Positions 1 through 6,436 of a stretch of 9,542 nucleotides of DNA are shown here, piece by piece. Both the position numbers and the translations under genes were made by a program. Source of the stretch: Synergistaceae bacterium (GTDB lineage: Bacteria > Synergistota > Synergistia > Synergistales > Aminobacteriaceae); contig JAISWV010000198.1 in the NCBI GenBank assembly GCA_031270755.1, forward strand, positions 1 through 9,542. Direction: 5' to 3'. The notes under the pieces are model-generated. The model did not search any database. It saw only the letters and a program-made list of their open reading frames with translations, and had not been told where the DNA came from. How positions within the stretch are numbered: the first letter of the stretch is position 1; each line of letters starts with the position of its first letter.

Positions 1-1
1 C

Positions 2-550
2 AGCGACGCGGGAGCCAACCAGTCCGTGAACGTGATGGGCGGCCGGAAATCTCAGATTGCGGGGGGGAAGCTCCTTGCCGGAATCGAGGTCGTCTGTCAG
101 ATTCTGGGAAGCGAAATGGGCACGAAGACGGAAGTCGTCGTCGGCATCTCCAGCGAGCGCGCAAAGCGGCGCCAGGAGCTGCAAAACCTGATTCCTCGAT
201 ACGGAGACAATATCGCGAAACTGAACAATGACCTGACCTTTTTGAAGAACCTGGAGATGAAAAAAACACTGACCCAGAAAGGGCTGGAACAGAAAATTTC
301 CGCCATGAAGACCAAATTTCAAATGCAGGCGGTTCTCTTCTCCATGACAAAGGAGTTGAAAGAGCTGGAAGAGTGCCTGGAACTTACAAAAGCCAAAGGA
401 ACAGTCCGAGTTCGGGATATTTGCTACCCCGGGGTGAACATCACGATCCGGGACGCTGTCTATAAAGTGAAGGAAGCGTTCAAATTCGTGTCTTTCGTCT
501 ACGACAACGGAGAGATCCGACTCAGGACGTTTGACGCCCCACAGAAGTAA
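2..550 (+). CDS. FapA/DUF342-family protein, C-terminal part (partial at the 5' end)
   Basis: The reading frame is open from the first bases of the window, so the gene begins upstream and only about 182 C-terminal residues are seen. The first 45 or so residues have the glycine- and valine-rich repeat style of the DUF342/FapA fold (GGRKSQIAGG, then LLAGIEVVCQILGSEMGTKT and VVVGI). This is a beta-helix-like segment. It is followed by a charged, heptad-like helical stretch of about 75 residues that should form a coiled coil, and by a short beta-rich tail (VRVRDICYPGVNITI) ending in FDAPQK. That order is typical of FapA-like proteins, which in some bacteria affect polar localisation and flagellar assembly; many family members have no known role. 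It ends at a TAA about 300 bases before the next gene, and an independent promoter follows, so it is probably not part of the downstream operon. The family call is from recalled motif style, not a search. Confidence 0.72.
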   Translation, partial: SDAGANQSVNVMGGRKSQIAGGKLLAGIEVVCQILGSEMGTKTEVVVGISSERAKRRQELQNLIPRYGDNIAKLNNDLTFLKNLEMKKTLTQKGLEQKISAMKTKFQMQAVLFSMTKELKELEECLELTKAKGTVRVRDICYPGVNITIRDAVYKVKEAFKFVSFVYDNGEIRLRTFDAPQK

Positions 551-686
551 ATCCCCGCCTTCACCCTGGCCCTGCTTGCCGTACAGCGCCGCCACGCGCG
601 TCACAATGGATTCGCAGATCGCGTATGAAAGAAATGGTGTTCAACGAAAATCCGAGTTTGAAGAAGCCCCCATCGAAACCTTCAAA

Positions 687-713
687 GCATAAAACATAAG
701 GCATAAAACATAA
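687..713. repeat. Two perfect 13-bp direct repeats
   Basis: GCATAAAACATAA occurs at 687-699 and again at 701-713, one base apart (period 14). It lies in the noncoding gap upstream of the operon promoter and is much richer in A+T than the genes around it. It could be a slippage product, part of an AT-rich upstream promoter region, or a protein-binding site. Nothing in the sequence decides between these. Confidence 0.6.
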
Positions 714-739
714 TGTATAGACAATGTTGACCATAAATA

Positions 740-767
740 TTGACATCTCCCGTTCATAGTGTATCAT
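740..767 (+). promoter_or_regulatory. Predicted sigma70-type promoter of the operon
   Basis: A perfect -35 hexamer TTGACA (740-745) is followed after 16 bases by TATCAT (762-767), which matches the -10 consensus at five of six positions. Transcription would start near 774 and give a leader of about 80 nt before the preferred regulator start. It is the only convincing promoter seen before the regulator. Because the downstream genes are nearly gap-free, it may drive the whole cluster. A second TTGAC-like box at 727-732 has no matching -10. Confidence 0.62.
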
Positions 768-793
768 TTCTTTATGTCGTTCCTTTAGCTTTG

Positions 794-805
794 CAAATTA
801 ATTTG
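794..805. promoter_or_regulatory. Possible operator: 12-bp perfect palindrome
   Basis: CAAATTAATTTG is identical to its own reverse complement. Flanking bases extend the symmetry to 16 bp with one mismatched pair (792-807). It lies about 20 bases downstream of the predicted transcription start, where a bound repressor would block transcription. GntR-family dimers bind short inverted repeats, so autoregulation by the adjacent regulator is a reasonable inference. The sequence is not a close match to the NagR or DasR operator consensus. Confidence 0.4.
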
Positions 806-822
806 TATATATTTTGTATATA
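802..822. repeat. AT-rich 10-bp direct repeat, possible operator component
   Basis: TTTGTATATA occurs at 802-811 and 813-822, spaced 11 bases apart, which is about one helical turn, so both copies face the same side of the DNA. The first copy overlaps the palindrome at 794-805. The array sits between the predicted transcription start and the regulator gene. It could be a cooperative binding site for the regulator or only AT-rich leader sequence. Confidence 0.4.
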
Positions 823-854
823 TAAAGATGGATGTGAGCCGTATGGGCGGAAGT

Positions 855-1592
855 ATGGCGAAGTATCTCCGGATCGAAAAAGAGATCAGAGATGCGATTC
901 TTTTGAAAAACCTGAACCCCGACGATCGGATCATGACCGAAGAACAGCTCTGCGAGAAGTATGGTGTCAGTCGGATGACGGCCAACAAGGCCATATCCAA
1001 CCTTGTAAAAGGCGGGTATATCCATCGTATCCCGGGAAAAGGAAGTTTCGTGAGCAATTTGCACGTCACGAAGCGCTCCGCCCTGGGACAGAGTTTTACC
1101 GACGACATGCTCTCGCAGGGGCTCAAGGCAGGGTCGAAGCTCATCGACTATCATGTGAAAAGAGGAGGGGACATCCCGGATATCGCCGCTCATCTGCAGC
1201 TTTCCGAAGACGATTTCATTCACTGCTTTACCCGTCTCCGGACGGGCAATGACCTGCCCATCGCGATAAGTTACACTTGGGTGTCCGGTAGTTGCGTTCC
1301 CATGATCGACATCGGCTGTTTGGAAAAATCGTTCTACGCCTACCTGAAAACTATGGGACTGAAGATAAGTTATCTGGAGGGCGAAATGACGGCCACCTTG
1401 CCGACGGAAGAACAAAGAACGCATCTGGGAATACGGGACGAAGCCTTGCTGCTGAACGTGCACAAAACATACCTCGCCGATGGCCGGATTGTGGAGTACA
1501 TAAGAACTTATTACGTGGGAAGCCGATATTCTTACAGTTTCGTGGGGAAAATGCCCGACGAAGACATGAAAAAATACAACGAAAGGGGATAG
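855..1592 (+). CDS. GntR-family (HutC/UTRA subfamily) transcriptional regulator
   Basis: Predicted cytoplasmic repressor of about 245 residues, the usual length for HutC-type GntR proteins. Residues about 4-67 form a winged helix-turn-helix, with the typical string TEEQLCEKYGVSRMTANKAI followed by the wing GYIHRIPGKGSFV. The remainder resembles a UTRA effector domain, for example the final strand motif VEYIRTYYVGSRYSYSF. UTRA domains commonly bind small sugar phosphates or related metabolites, which fits a catabolic operon. The start is uncertain. ATGs at 828, 843 and 855 are in frame. 855 is preferred because the protein then begins MAKYLRIEKEI, as in relatives, and a purine-rich GGCGGAAG precedes it; the 828 ATG abuts the AT-rich repeats and has no ribosome site. 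The stop codon lies four bases before the binding-protein start, so the two are probably co-transcribed. The effector is unknown. Confidence 0.9.
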   Translation: MAKYLRIEKEIRDAILLKNLNPDDRIMTEEQLCEKYGVSRMTANKAISNLVKGGYIHRIPGKGSFVSNLHVTKRSALGQSFTDDMLSQGLKAGSKLIDYHVKRGGDIPDIAAHLQLSEDDFIHCFTRLRTGNDLPIAISYTWVSGSCVPMIDIGCLEKSFYAYLKTMGLKISYLEGEMTATLPTEEQRTHLGIRDEALLLNVHKTYLADGRIVEYIRTYYVGSRYSYSFVGKMPDEDMKKYNERG

Positions 1593-1596
1593 TGAA

Positions 1597-2634
1597 GTGA
1601 GCAGGAAGTTTCTATGTCTGACGGCAATGTTGTTGGTGGCGGGTCTTGTATGTGCGGGCGGGTCTTGGGCGGCGGAGGCGAAAAAGCCTCGTTTTATCGT
1701 CACCCTTCCCGGGATGCTGGGCGACAAATCTTATAACGACTCCTGTAAAGTGGGTATCGACAGAGCGGTGGCCGAATTTGGCGTCGAGGTGAAAATTTTA
1801 CAGGCTGCCTCGCCTGCCGACTTCGAGTCGAACAACCTATCCGCCGCGGAGGGCGGTTACGACTTGGTGATCATCCTTTCTGGGCAGCAAAAACAGGCAG
1901 CTTCGAAGGTTATTCCGGAGTATCCCGATCAAAAATTCGCAATCATCGATTTCAGCCTTCCAGACAACCCTAAAAATGTGTATTCCACTCTTTTTGCCGC
2001 CAACGAAGGATCTTTCTTGGCGGGAGCCGCGGCGGCCATGTTCACCACTCAGACCCAGATCGACGGCGTGAACGCGGAGAAGATCATCGGATGGATTTCC
2101 GGTATCGAGACGCCTCTTATCAACGATTTTTACGGCGGCTTCAAACAAGGCGCGGCCTACATCGACCCGGAGGTCAAAATTCTTCAGGCCTTCGCGGGAA
2201 GCTTCACCGACCCTCTCAAGGGGAAAGAGCTGGCTCTTTCCCAGTACGAGCAGGGCGCGGACATTGTCATGAACGTGGCCTCGGCGACGGGTATCGGAAT
2301 TTTGGACGCGGCGGCGGAGCAAAAGAAGTTTGCCATTGGCGTCGACCTCGATCAAGATAACCTCAAACCGGGCTATGTTTTGACCTCCATGCTGAAAAAC
2401 GTGGACATGGCGGCTTACCTGTTCATCAAATCCGTGGTCGAAGGCACTTATCAGGGAGGCGGAAGACTGTACCTGGATGTGGCGAAGGGCGGAGTGGGGC
2501 TGACGGATTTCGCCGTGTTCAAAGAGTTTTGGAAGGACAAATTTCCGCAGAATATAGTGGATCGATGCCAGGAGCTCGCCAAGGAGATCACCGAAGGCAA
2601 AATCAAAGTCGACGAATTTCCTGGCGTCCGCTGA
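1597..2634 (+). CDS. BMP/PnrA-family ABC transporter substrate-binding protein
   Basis: Periplasmic ligand-binding protein of 345 residues, the usual length for the BMP (Med/PnrA) family. A Sec signal peptide (basic MSRK, then a hydrophobic core) ends in SWA-AEA, a good signal peptidase I site after residue 25. The only nearby cysteine (C19, in GLVCAG) has valine at -1, so there is no proper lipobox, unlike most characterised lipoprotein members. Family motifs are present in order: GDKSYND (42-48), IIDFS (116-120), the segment SFTDPLKGKELA (202-213), and GVDLDQ (248-253) followed by TSMLKNVD (263-270). Aspartates and a lysine in these positions contact purine nucleosides in Treponema PnrA, so a nucleoside-like ligand remains possible. 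GTG is the start, with GAAAGGGG eight bases upstream. It is followed by an 82-nt gap with a stable hairpin, which may let it be made in excess over the membrane components. Confidence 0.9.
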   Translation: MSRKFLCLTAMLLVAGLVCAGGSWAAEAKKPRFIVTLPGMLGDKSYNDSCKVGIDRAVAEFGVEVKILQAASPADFESNNLSAAEGGYDLVIILSGQQKQAASKVIPEYPDQKFAIIDFSLPDNPKNVYSTLFAANEGSFLAGAAAAMFTTQTQIDGVNAEKIIGWISGIETPLINDFYGGFKQGAAYIDPEVKILQAFAGSFTDPLKGKELALSQYEQGADIVMNVASATGIGILDAAAEQKKFAIGVDLDQDNLKPGYVLTSMLKNVDMAAYLFIKSVVEGTYQGGGRLYLDVAKGGVGLTDFAVFKEFWKDKFPQNIVDRCQELAKEITEGKIKVDEFPGVR

Positions 2635-2656
2635 ACGCGGAGACCGCTTGCCGATT

Positions 2657-2690
2657 GGGCGGAAGACCGGAAATTGACGATCTTCCGCCC
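2657..2690 (+). other. Intercistronic hairpin after the binding-protein gene
   Basis: GGGCGGAAGA (2657-2666) and TCTTCCGCCC (2681-2690) are perfect reverse complements, giving a 10-bp stem with a 14-base loop. No run of T follows (TAGATCACG), so it is unlikely to be a full intrinsic terminator. Hairpins in this position, just after binding-protein genes of ABC operons, are known to protect the upstream mRNA from 3' exonucleases or cause partial termination. Either would raise binding protein relative to permease. That role is inferred here. Confidence 0.6.
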
Positions 2691-2716
2691 TAGATCACGA
2701 AGTGAAAGGCATTCTC

Positions 2717-4237
2717 ATGGATCCTGTCGTGCAAATGAGGAACATTCACAAGCAATTTCCCCACGTCAAAGCCGTCGACGGAGGCAGAATCGACATTCAG
2801 GCAGGAGAAATCCACGCTCTGATCGGGGAAAACGGAGCGGGGAAATCTACACTCATGCGCCTCCTTTACGGTATGTATCCCCTCGACAGCGGGACGATAA
2901 GCGTCGGAGGAAACGTTTTTTCCGCTCCCGGCTACAGCACGAAAGAGGCCATACGAATGGGCATCGGCATGGTTCATCAGGAATTCATGCTGGTCAACGA
3001 ACTCACCGTGCTGGAGAACGTCATTTTGGGTTTCGAGCCCACTTTGCGCGGAGGACGTCTCGATTTTTCGCGCGCGGAGGAAAATATCGGCCGATATATT
3101 GAAGATTACGGCCTCGACGTGCCTCTCGGAAGGACGGTCAAAACCATCTCGGTGGGGACGGCGCAGCGGGTGGAGATTATAAAGACCCTTTACCGGGGAG
3201 CGGAACTTTTGATCTTGGACGAACCTACCGCCGTCCTGACCCCCCAGGAGACGGAGCAGCTTTTTTCTATTTTGCGGACCATGCGCGACGGAGGGAAGAC
3301 GATCGTTTTCATCTCCCACAAACTGGGAGAGATCATGGAAATTGGCGACCGAATCACTGTCATGAGGGCTGGAAAGTACGTCACCACCCTGAACAAAAAA
3401 GACACGAACCCGGCGGAACTCGCAAGCCTCATGGTGGGGCGCGAAGTTCCCGGCGACAAGCCCCGGGTTCGCGCCGCGTCCACCGAGACGGTGTTTTCGG
3501 TGGAACACCTTTATGTGGCGTCAGACCGGGAGCTTTCAACTTTGCGGGACGTTTCTTTCAGCATTCGCAGAGGCGAAGTTCTGGGCATAGCGGGGGTGGA
3601 CGGCAACGGTCAGTCCGAGCTGATCGAGGCTTTGACGGGGCTGCGTAAAATTCAAGGAGGCACGGCGCGTCTTTTCGGCCGAAACATCGTTGGGGAAAAA
3701 CCCAGGGCGATCCGTGCCGCCGGACTTGGCCACATCCCCGAAGACCGTAACGTCAGGGGACTGAACAAAGATTTTACCGCGGCCGAAAATCTTTTTGCGG
3801 CTCGCATCGATGAGCCTCGTTTTGGCGGCTGGGGTATTTTACGAAAAGGAGCTATTCTCGGGTACGCAAAAAACCTGATCGAAACGTTCGATATCCGGCC
3901 GGCCGCTCCGGAAGTTCGAGTTGCCGCTTTGTCGGGAGGCAACGCTCAAAAAATAGTGGTGGCTCGAGAAATCGATGCCGAAAAAGGTTTTTTGATCGCT
4001 TGTCAGCCCACGAGAGGCGTGGACGTGGGGGCCATACAGGCGATTCGCGACACCTTGAATCAGGCCAAAGCTCGGGGCGTTTCCATTTTGTTGGTCAGCA
4101 CCGATCTCGACGAAATCTTGACGATGTCGGATCGCATCGTCACCCTGTACAAAGGGCGTATTACGAGCGAACTCGTCAACGAGAATGTGAATATCGAGAG
4201 CCTGGGGCTCGCGATGATGGGAGGAGCACAATCGTGA
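2717..4237 (+). CDS. ABC transporter ATP-binding protein with two NBDs (sugar/nucleoside type)
   Basis: Cytoplasmic ATPase of about 506 residues with two fused nucleotide-binding domains, as in the RbsA/MglA/NupO group. The first domain is complete: Walker A GENGAGKST (37-45), Q-loop region VHQEF (86-90), signature SVGTAQ (145-150), Walker B LLILDEPT (164-171) and switch histidine H201. The second has a degenerate Walker A, GVDGNGQ (293-299), lacking the P-loop lysine, then LSGGN (405-409) and ACQPTRG (428-434). This asymmetry is normal for the family, not a defect. ATG at 2717 is chosen because GAAAGG lies seven bases upstream; the GTG at 2702 would overlap that ribosome site. The stop overlaps the first permease start by four bases (GTGA), which suggests translational coupling. 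It should power the importer formed with the BMP protein and the two permeases. Confidence 0.93.
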   Translation: MDPVVQMRNIHKQFPHVKAVDGGRIDIQAGEIHALIGENGAGKSTLMRLLYGMYPLDSGTISVGGNVFSAPGYSTKEAIRMGIGMVHQEFMLVNELTVLENVILGFEPTLRGGRLDFSRAEENIGRYIEDYGLDVPLGRTVKTISVGTAQRVEIIKTLYRGAELLILDEPTAVLTPQETEQLFSILRTMRDGGKTIVFISHKLGEIMEIGDRITVMRAGKYVTTLNKKDTNPAELASLMVGREVPGDKPRVRAASTETVFSVEHLYVASDRELSTLRDVSFSIRRGEVLGIAGVDGNGQSELIEALTGLRKIQGGTARLFGRNIVGEKPRAIRAAGLGHIPEDRNVRGLNKDFTAAENLFAARIDEPRFGGWGILRKGAILGYAKNLIETFDIRPAAPEVRVAALSGGNAQKIVVAREIDAEKGFLIACQPTRGVDVGAIQAIRDTLNQAKARGVSILLVSTDLDEILTMSDRIVTLYKGRITSELVNENVNIESLGLAMMGGAQS

Positions 4238-5307
4238 AGCGGATAAATCCGGCTTCCATTTTCAACTTCACTTCTATTTTCAACTTCATTTTCTCTCTGC
4301 TGCTTCCCTTCGTTTTAGGGGCCATCGTCGTGGCCCTCTTAGGGCATGACCCCCAAGAAGCGCTTCGAGAGCTTTTCCGCGGGGCCTTCGTGGGGCGGCT
4401 GAGCTTGGGGACCACCCTGCAAAAATGGGTTCCCATCCTGCTCACGGGGCTGGCCTTCTGTATCACCTCCCAGGTGCGTTATTTCAATATCGGGGTGGAG
4501 GGCTGTTTCTACATGGGGGCCCTCTTCTCCGCCGGAGCCGGGTTTTTGATAACAGGGCTGCCGTGGTATTTTCACATTCCTTCGTGCTTTTTCGCGGGGG
4601 TTCTGGCGGGTTCCGTCTGGGCGGCGATACCGGGCGTCCTGCGCGTATACTGGCAGGTCAACGAGTCGTGCAGCACGATCATGTTCAACTACGTGGCCAT
4701 CCAGTTCGCCGGTTTCATGATCGTGAACCCCTGGTCGGCAAAATCGGCCGCATCGCAGACCATGCCTATCCTCCCCTCGGCCGCGCTTTCCCGCCTCATG
4801 CCGCCGAGCCGCGCGAATTCAGGGCTTTTCATAGCCCTGGCTCTTTACGCCGCTGTTTTCTGGATCATTCGAAAAACACGGCTGGGTTTCAAAATGCGCT
4901 CGACGGGCGCAAATCCATTTTTTACAGACTACATGGGCATCGACAGCCGACGGGTTGTCGTCCTGGCGACAGCGCTTTCGGGAGCCGTCGGAGGCTTCGC
5001 CGGTTCCGTCGAGACGATGGGGGTCTACGGTAACATCATCGATGGATTTTCCGGCTGGCTGGCTTTCGACGGTATGCTGGCCGCCCTGATCTCCAAAAAC
5101 AACCTGTGGCTCCTTCCCGTTTACTCTTTCATGATTGCCGCCCTCAAAACCGGCGCGTTGGGGATGGAGCGGTTCACAGGCGTCCCTAAAGCGTTGATTG
5201 ACACCATTATCGCCATTCTGATCATCTTCCTCTCTATGGACAACTTGTTTCGCTTCCGCTTCCACTTCCACTTCCCAAGACGAAAAAGCGAGGAAAAAGC
5301 GAGGTGA
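4234..5307 (+). CDS. ABC transporter permease (BPD_transp_2, NupP-like)
   Basis: Inner-membrane permease of about 357 residues with several hydrophobic segments. The first is near residues 12-38, and others cover WVPILLTGLAFCI and the long run around GCFYMGALFSAGAGFLI. Family signatures are seen: NIGVEGCFYMGA, the motif QVNESCSTIMFNYVA (nucleoside-type permeases have VNE..TTIMLNY), RLGFKMRSTGANP and LSGAVGGFAGSVE. GTG at 4234 overlaps the ATPase stop and has GGGAGGAG just upstream; a much longer open frame exists upstream but only as a shadow of the ATPase gene. The N-terminus contains a duplicated IFNF motif from an 18-base repeat. The C-terminus ends in an unusual RFRFHFHF string and a basic, charged tail, both encoded by short tandem repeats. 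It probably pairs with the next permease as a heterodimer. Confidence 0.9.
   Translation: MKRINPASIFNFTSIFNFIFSLLLPFVLGAIVVALLGHDPQEALRELFRGAFVGRLSLGTTLQKWVPILLTGLAFCITSQVRYFNIGVEGCFYMGALFSAGAGFLITGLPWYFHIPSCFFAGVLAGSVWAAIPGVLRVYWQVNESCSTIMFNYVAIQFAGFMIVNPWSAKSAASQTMPILPSAALSRLMPPSRANSGLFIALALYAAVFWIIRKTRLGFKMRSTGANPFFTDYMGIDSRRVVVLATALSGAVGGFAGSVETMGVYGNIIDGFSGWLAFDGMLAALISKNNLWLLPVYSFMIAALKTGALGMERFTGVPKALIDTIIAILIIFLSMDNLFRFRFHFHFPRRKSEEKAR
4258..4288. repeat. 13-bp direct repeat at the start of the first permease
   Basis: ATTTTCAACTTCA occurs at 4258-4270 and 4276-4288, a period of 18 bases, so the reading frame is kept and the protein gains a repeated IFNF (IFNFTSIFNF). It lies just before the first transmembrane segment. 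Confidence 0.65.
5251..5303. repeat. Two adjacent tandem repeats at the end of the first permease
   Basis: Four 6-base units (CGCTTC twice, then CACTTC twice; 5251-5274) encode RFRFHFHF. They are followed by two perfect 11-base copies of GAAAAAGCGAG (5282-5292 and 5293-5303). The second array is not a multiple of three, so gain or loss of a unit would shift the frame of the permease tail. It also ends in the GCGAGG that probably serves as the ribosome site of the next permease. Confidence 0.7.
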
Positions 5308-5317
5308 CGCGTGAATA

Positions 5318-6310
5318 ATGGAGACACTGAGCAATATCGTCACCTATTCCCTGGTTCACGCCACTCTGCGCATGTCCACGCCGGTGGTCTTGGCGACGTT
5401 GGCGGCTGTCATCAGCCGTCAAGGGGGCATCACCAACATCGGTATCGAGGGAATCATGCTTTTCGGCGCTTACTTCGGCTTCGTCTCCGCTTGGGTCTCT
5501 GGAAATTGGTTGTGGGGCGTCGCGGCAAGCGTTGTGGCGGGGGTCGTGGTCTCCGCCGCGATCGGCATCGTGCATTTGAAGCACAATACGCACATTTTCG
5601 TCATCGGCTTTGCCATGAACATGCTGGCGCTGGGCGGGACGCGTTTTTTGCTTCAACAGATGTTCAACGTCTCGGGCGCTCTTTTGGTGGACAAACCCGT
5701 GACGCTTCCGATTCTGCGATTGAGCCTGGCCGAAAGAAACCCCGTCACCGCCAGCCTTTTTTCCGGCTATTCCCTGTTCGAGCTTTTGGCGCCTTTGTTG
5801 GTGTTGGGGGTATGGTACGTACTTTATCGGACAGCGGCAGGACTCCGGCTGCGCAGTGTCGGTCTCCACGAGCCCGCGGCCCGAAGCGCGGGTATCGACG
5901 TTTACCGGGTGAAGATGAGAGCGATCCTCCTGTCCGGCGTGTTCGCCGGAATTGCCGGGGCGCATCTTTCCATGGGATACAGCTCCATGTTCGTGGAAAA
6001 CATGACCAACGGACGGGGTTTTATGGCTTTGGCCGCCGCCAACTTCGGCGGAGGCAACCCTATCTACGCCTTTTTGGGCTGCTTGGTCTTTGGACTCAGC
6101 GACTCTATCGCCATTCGGCTGCAGTCGACGGGAATTCCGGCACAATTTGTTTTGATGGTCCCCTATTTGGTGACAGTCGCTGTATTGACCAGCGCGATGA
6201 TCGGGCATTCACGCCGCTCGGACGCCGCGCGGATCGCTCGAAAGCTGACGGAAGAAATTCAGGGGAAAGAAATTCGTGGAAAAGCAAACGAGAAGGGGAA
6301 AGGATCATGA
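5318..6310 (+). CDS. ABC transporter permease (BPD_transp_2, NupQ-like)
   Basis: Second inner-membrane permease, 330 residues, with the typical NupQ/YufQ-type opening: TLRMSTPVVLATLAAVIS, then GGITNIGIEGIMLFGAYFGF. Later family features include GLRLRSVGLHEPAARSAGID, the ILLSGVFAGIAGAHLSMGY stretch, the GRGFMALAAANFGGGNP segment and a hydrophobic C-terminal region ending near VTVAVLTSAMIG. The tail is hydrophilic and Lys/Glu-rich (EIQGKEIRGK), partly from a 15-base repeat. ATG at 5318 is ten bases after a GAGGTGA ribosome site that overlaps the previous stop. Its own stop overlaps the next ATG in an ATGA. It should form the membrane channel together with the preceding permease. Confidence 0.9.
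   Translation: METLSNIVTYSLVHATLRMSTPVVLATLAAVISRQGGITNIGIEGIMLFGAYFGFVSAWVSGNWLWGVAASVVAGVVVSAAIGIVHLKHNTHIFVIGFAMNMLALGGTRFLLQQMFNVSGALLVDKPVTLPILRLSLAERNPVTASLFSGYSLFELLAPLLVLGVWYVLYRTAAGLRLRSVGLHEPAARSAGIDVYRVKMRAILLSGVFAGIAGAHLSMGYSSMFVENMTNGRGFMALAAANFGGGNPIYAFLGCLVFGLSDSIAIRLQSTGIPAQFVLMVPYLVTVAVLTSAMIGHSRRSDAARIARKLTEEIQGKEIRGKANEKGKGS
6252..6275. repeat. 9-bp direct repeat near the end of the second permease
   Basis: AAGAAATTC occurs at 6252-6260 and 6267-6275 (period 15, in frame) and gives the repeated EIQGKEIRGK pattern in the hydrophilic tail. Alone it is weak; it is listed because similar repeats lie at other gene ends in this cluster. Confidence 0.45.
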
Positions 6311-6435
6311 GCGTATTCTCTCCGATGCGAGACGATCCTCTGCTCAACGAACGCCTCTTTCCCGTGACGGCCTGCGGCGGGTATATCGCGGGCCGAGCGG
6401 CGCTTCGAGCGCACGTCAATCGATGGGGTTTCTGA
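6307..6435 (+). CDS. Small ORF of 42 codons between permease and kinase; function unknown
   Basis: The ORF starts at an ATG overlapping the permease stop (ATGA) and is preceded by a strong purine-rich ribosome site (AAGGGGAAAGGATC). It ends at a TGA one base before the kinase GTG start. Its final codons contain the GGGG that probably serves as the kinase ribosome site. The predicted peptide begins MSVFSPMRDDPLLNERLFP and ends in HVNRWGF. It is soluble, with one cysteine in ACGGYIAGR, and has no signal peptide or membrane segment. I do not recognise a family. It could be a genuine small protein, a translational-coupling ORF that links permease and kinase synthesis, or the surviving end of a deleted gene. 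The tight packing on both sides argues that it is at least translated. Confidence 0.5.
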   Translation: MSVFSPMRDDPLLNERLFPVTACGGYIAGRAALRAHVNRWGF

Positions 6436-6436
6436 C

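Noticed and set aside
551..640. Possible gene relic after the DUF342 gene (minus-strand reading VTRVAALYGKQGQGEGGD looks protein-like)
   Set aside because: Too short, with no start, motif or conserved family visible; it may be chance in GC-rich sequence.
2657..2690. Reading the intercistronic hairpin as an intrinsic terminator ending the operon after the binding protein
   Set aside because: No T-run follows the stem, and the next genes encode the matching ATPase and permeases with no promoter of their own that I can see.
4258..5303. CRISPR array or insertion-sequence ends among the short repeats
   Set aside because: Repeats are only two to four units of 6-13 bases without regular spacers, and no transposase, cas gene or terminal inverted repeats are present.
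5311..6306. Plus-strand open frame running through the second permease in another frame into the small ORF
   Set aside because: The upstream part is an Arg/Gly-rich shadow of the permease. Only the last 42 codons, with their own ATG and ribosome site, are kept as a feature.
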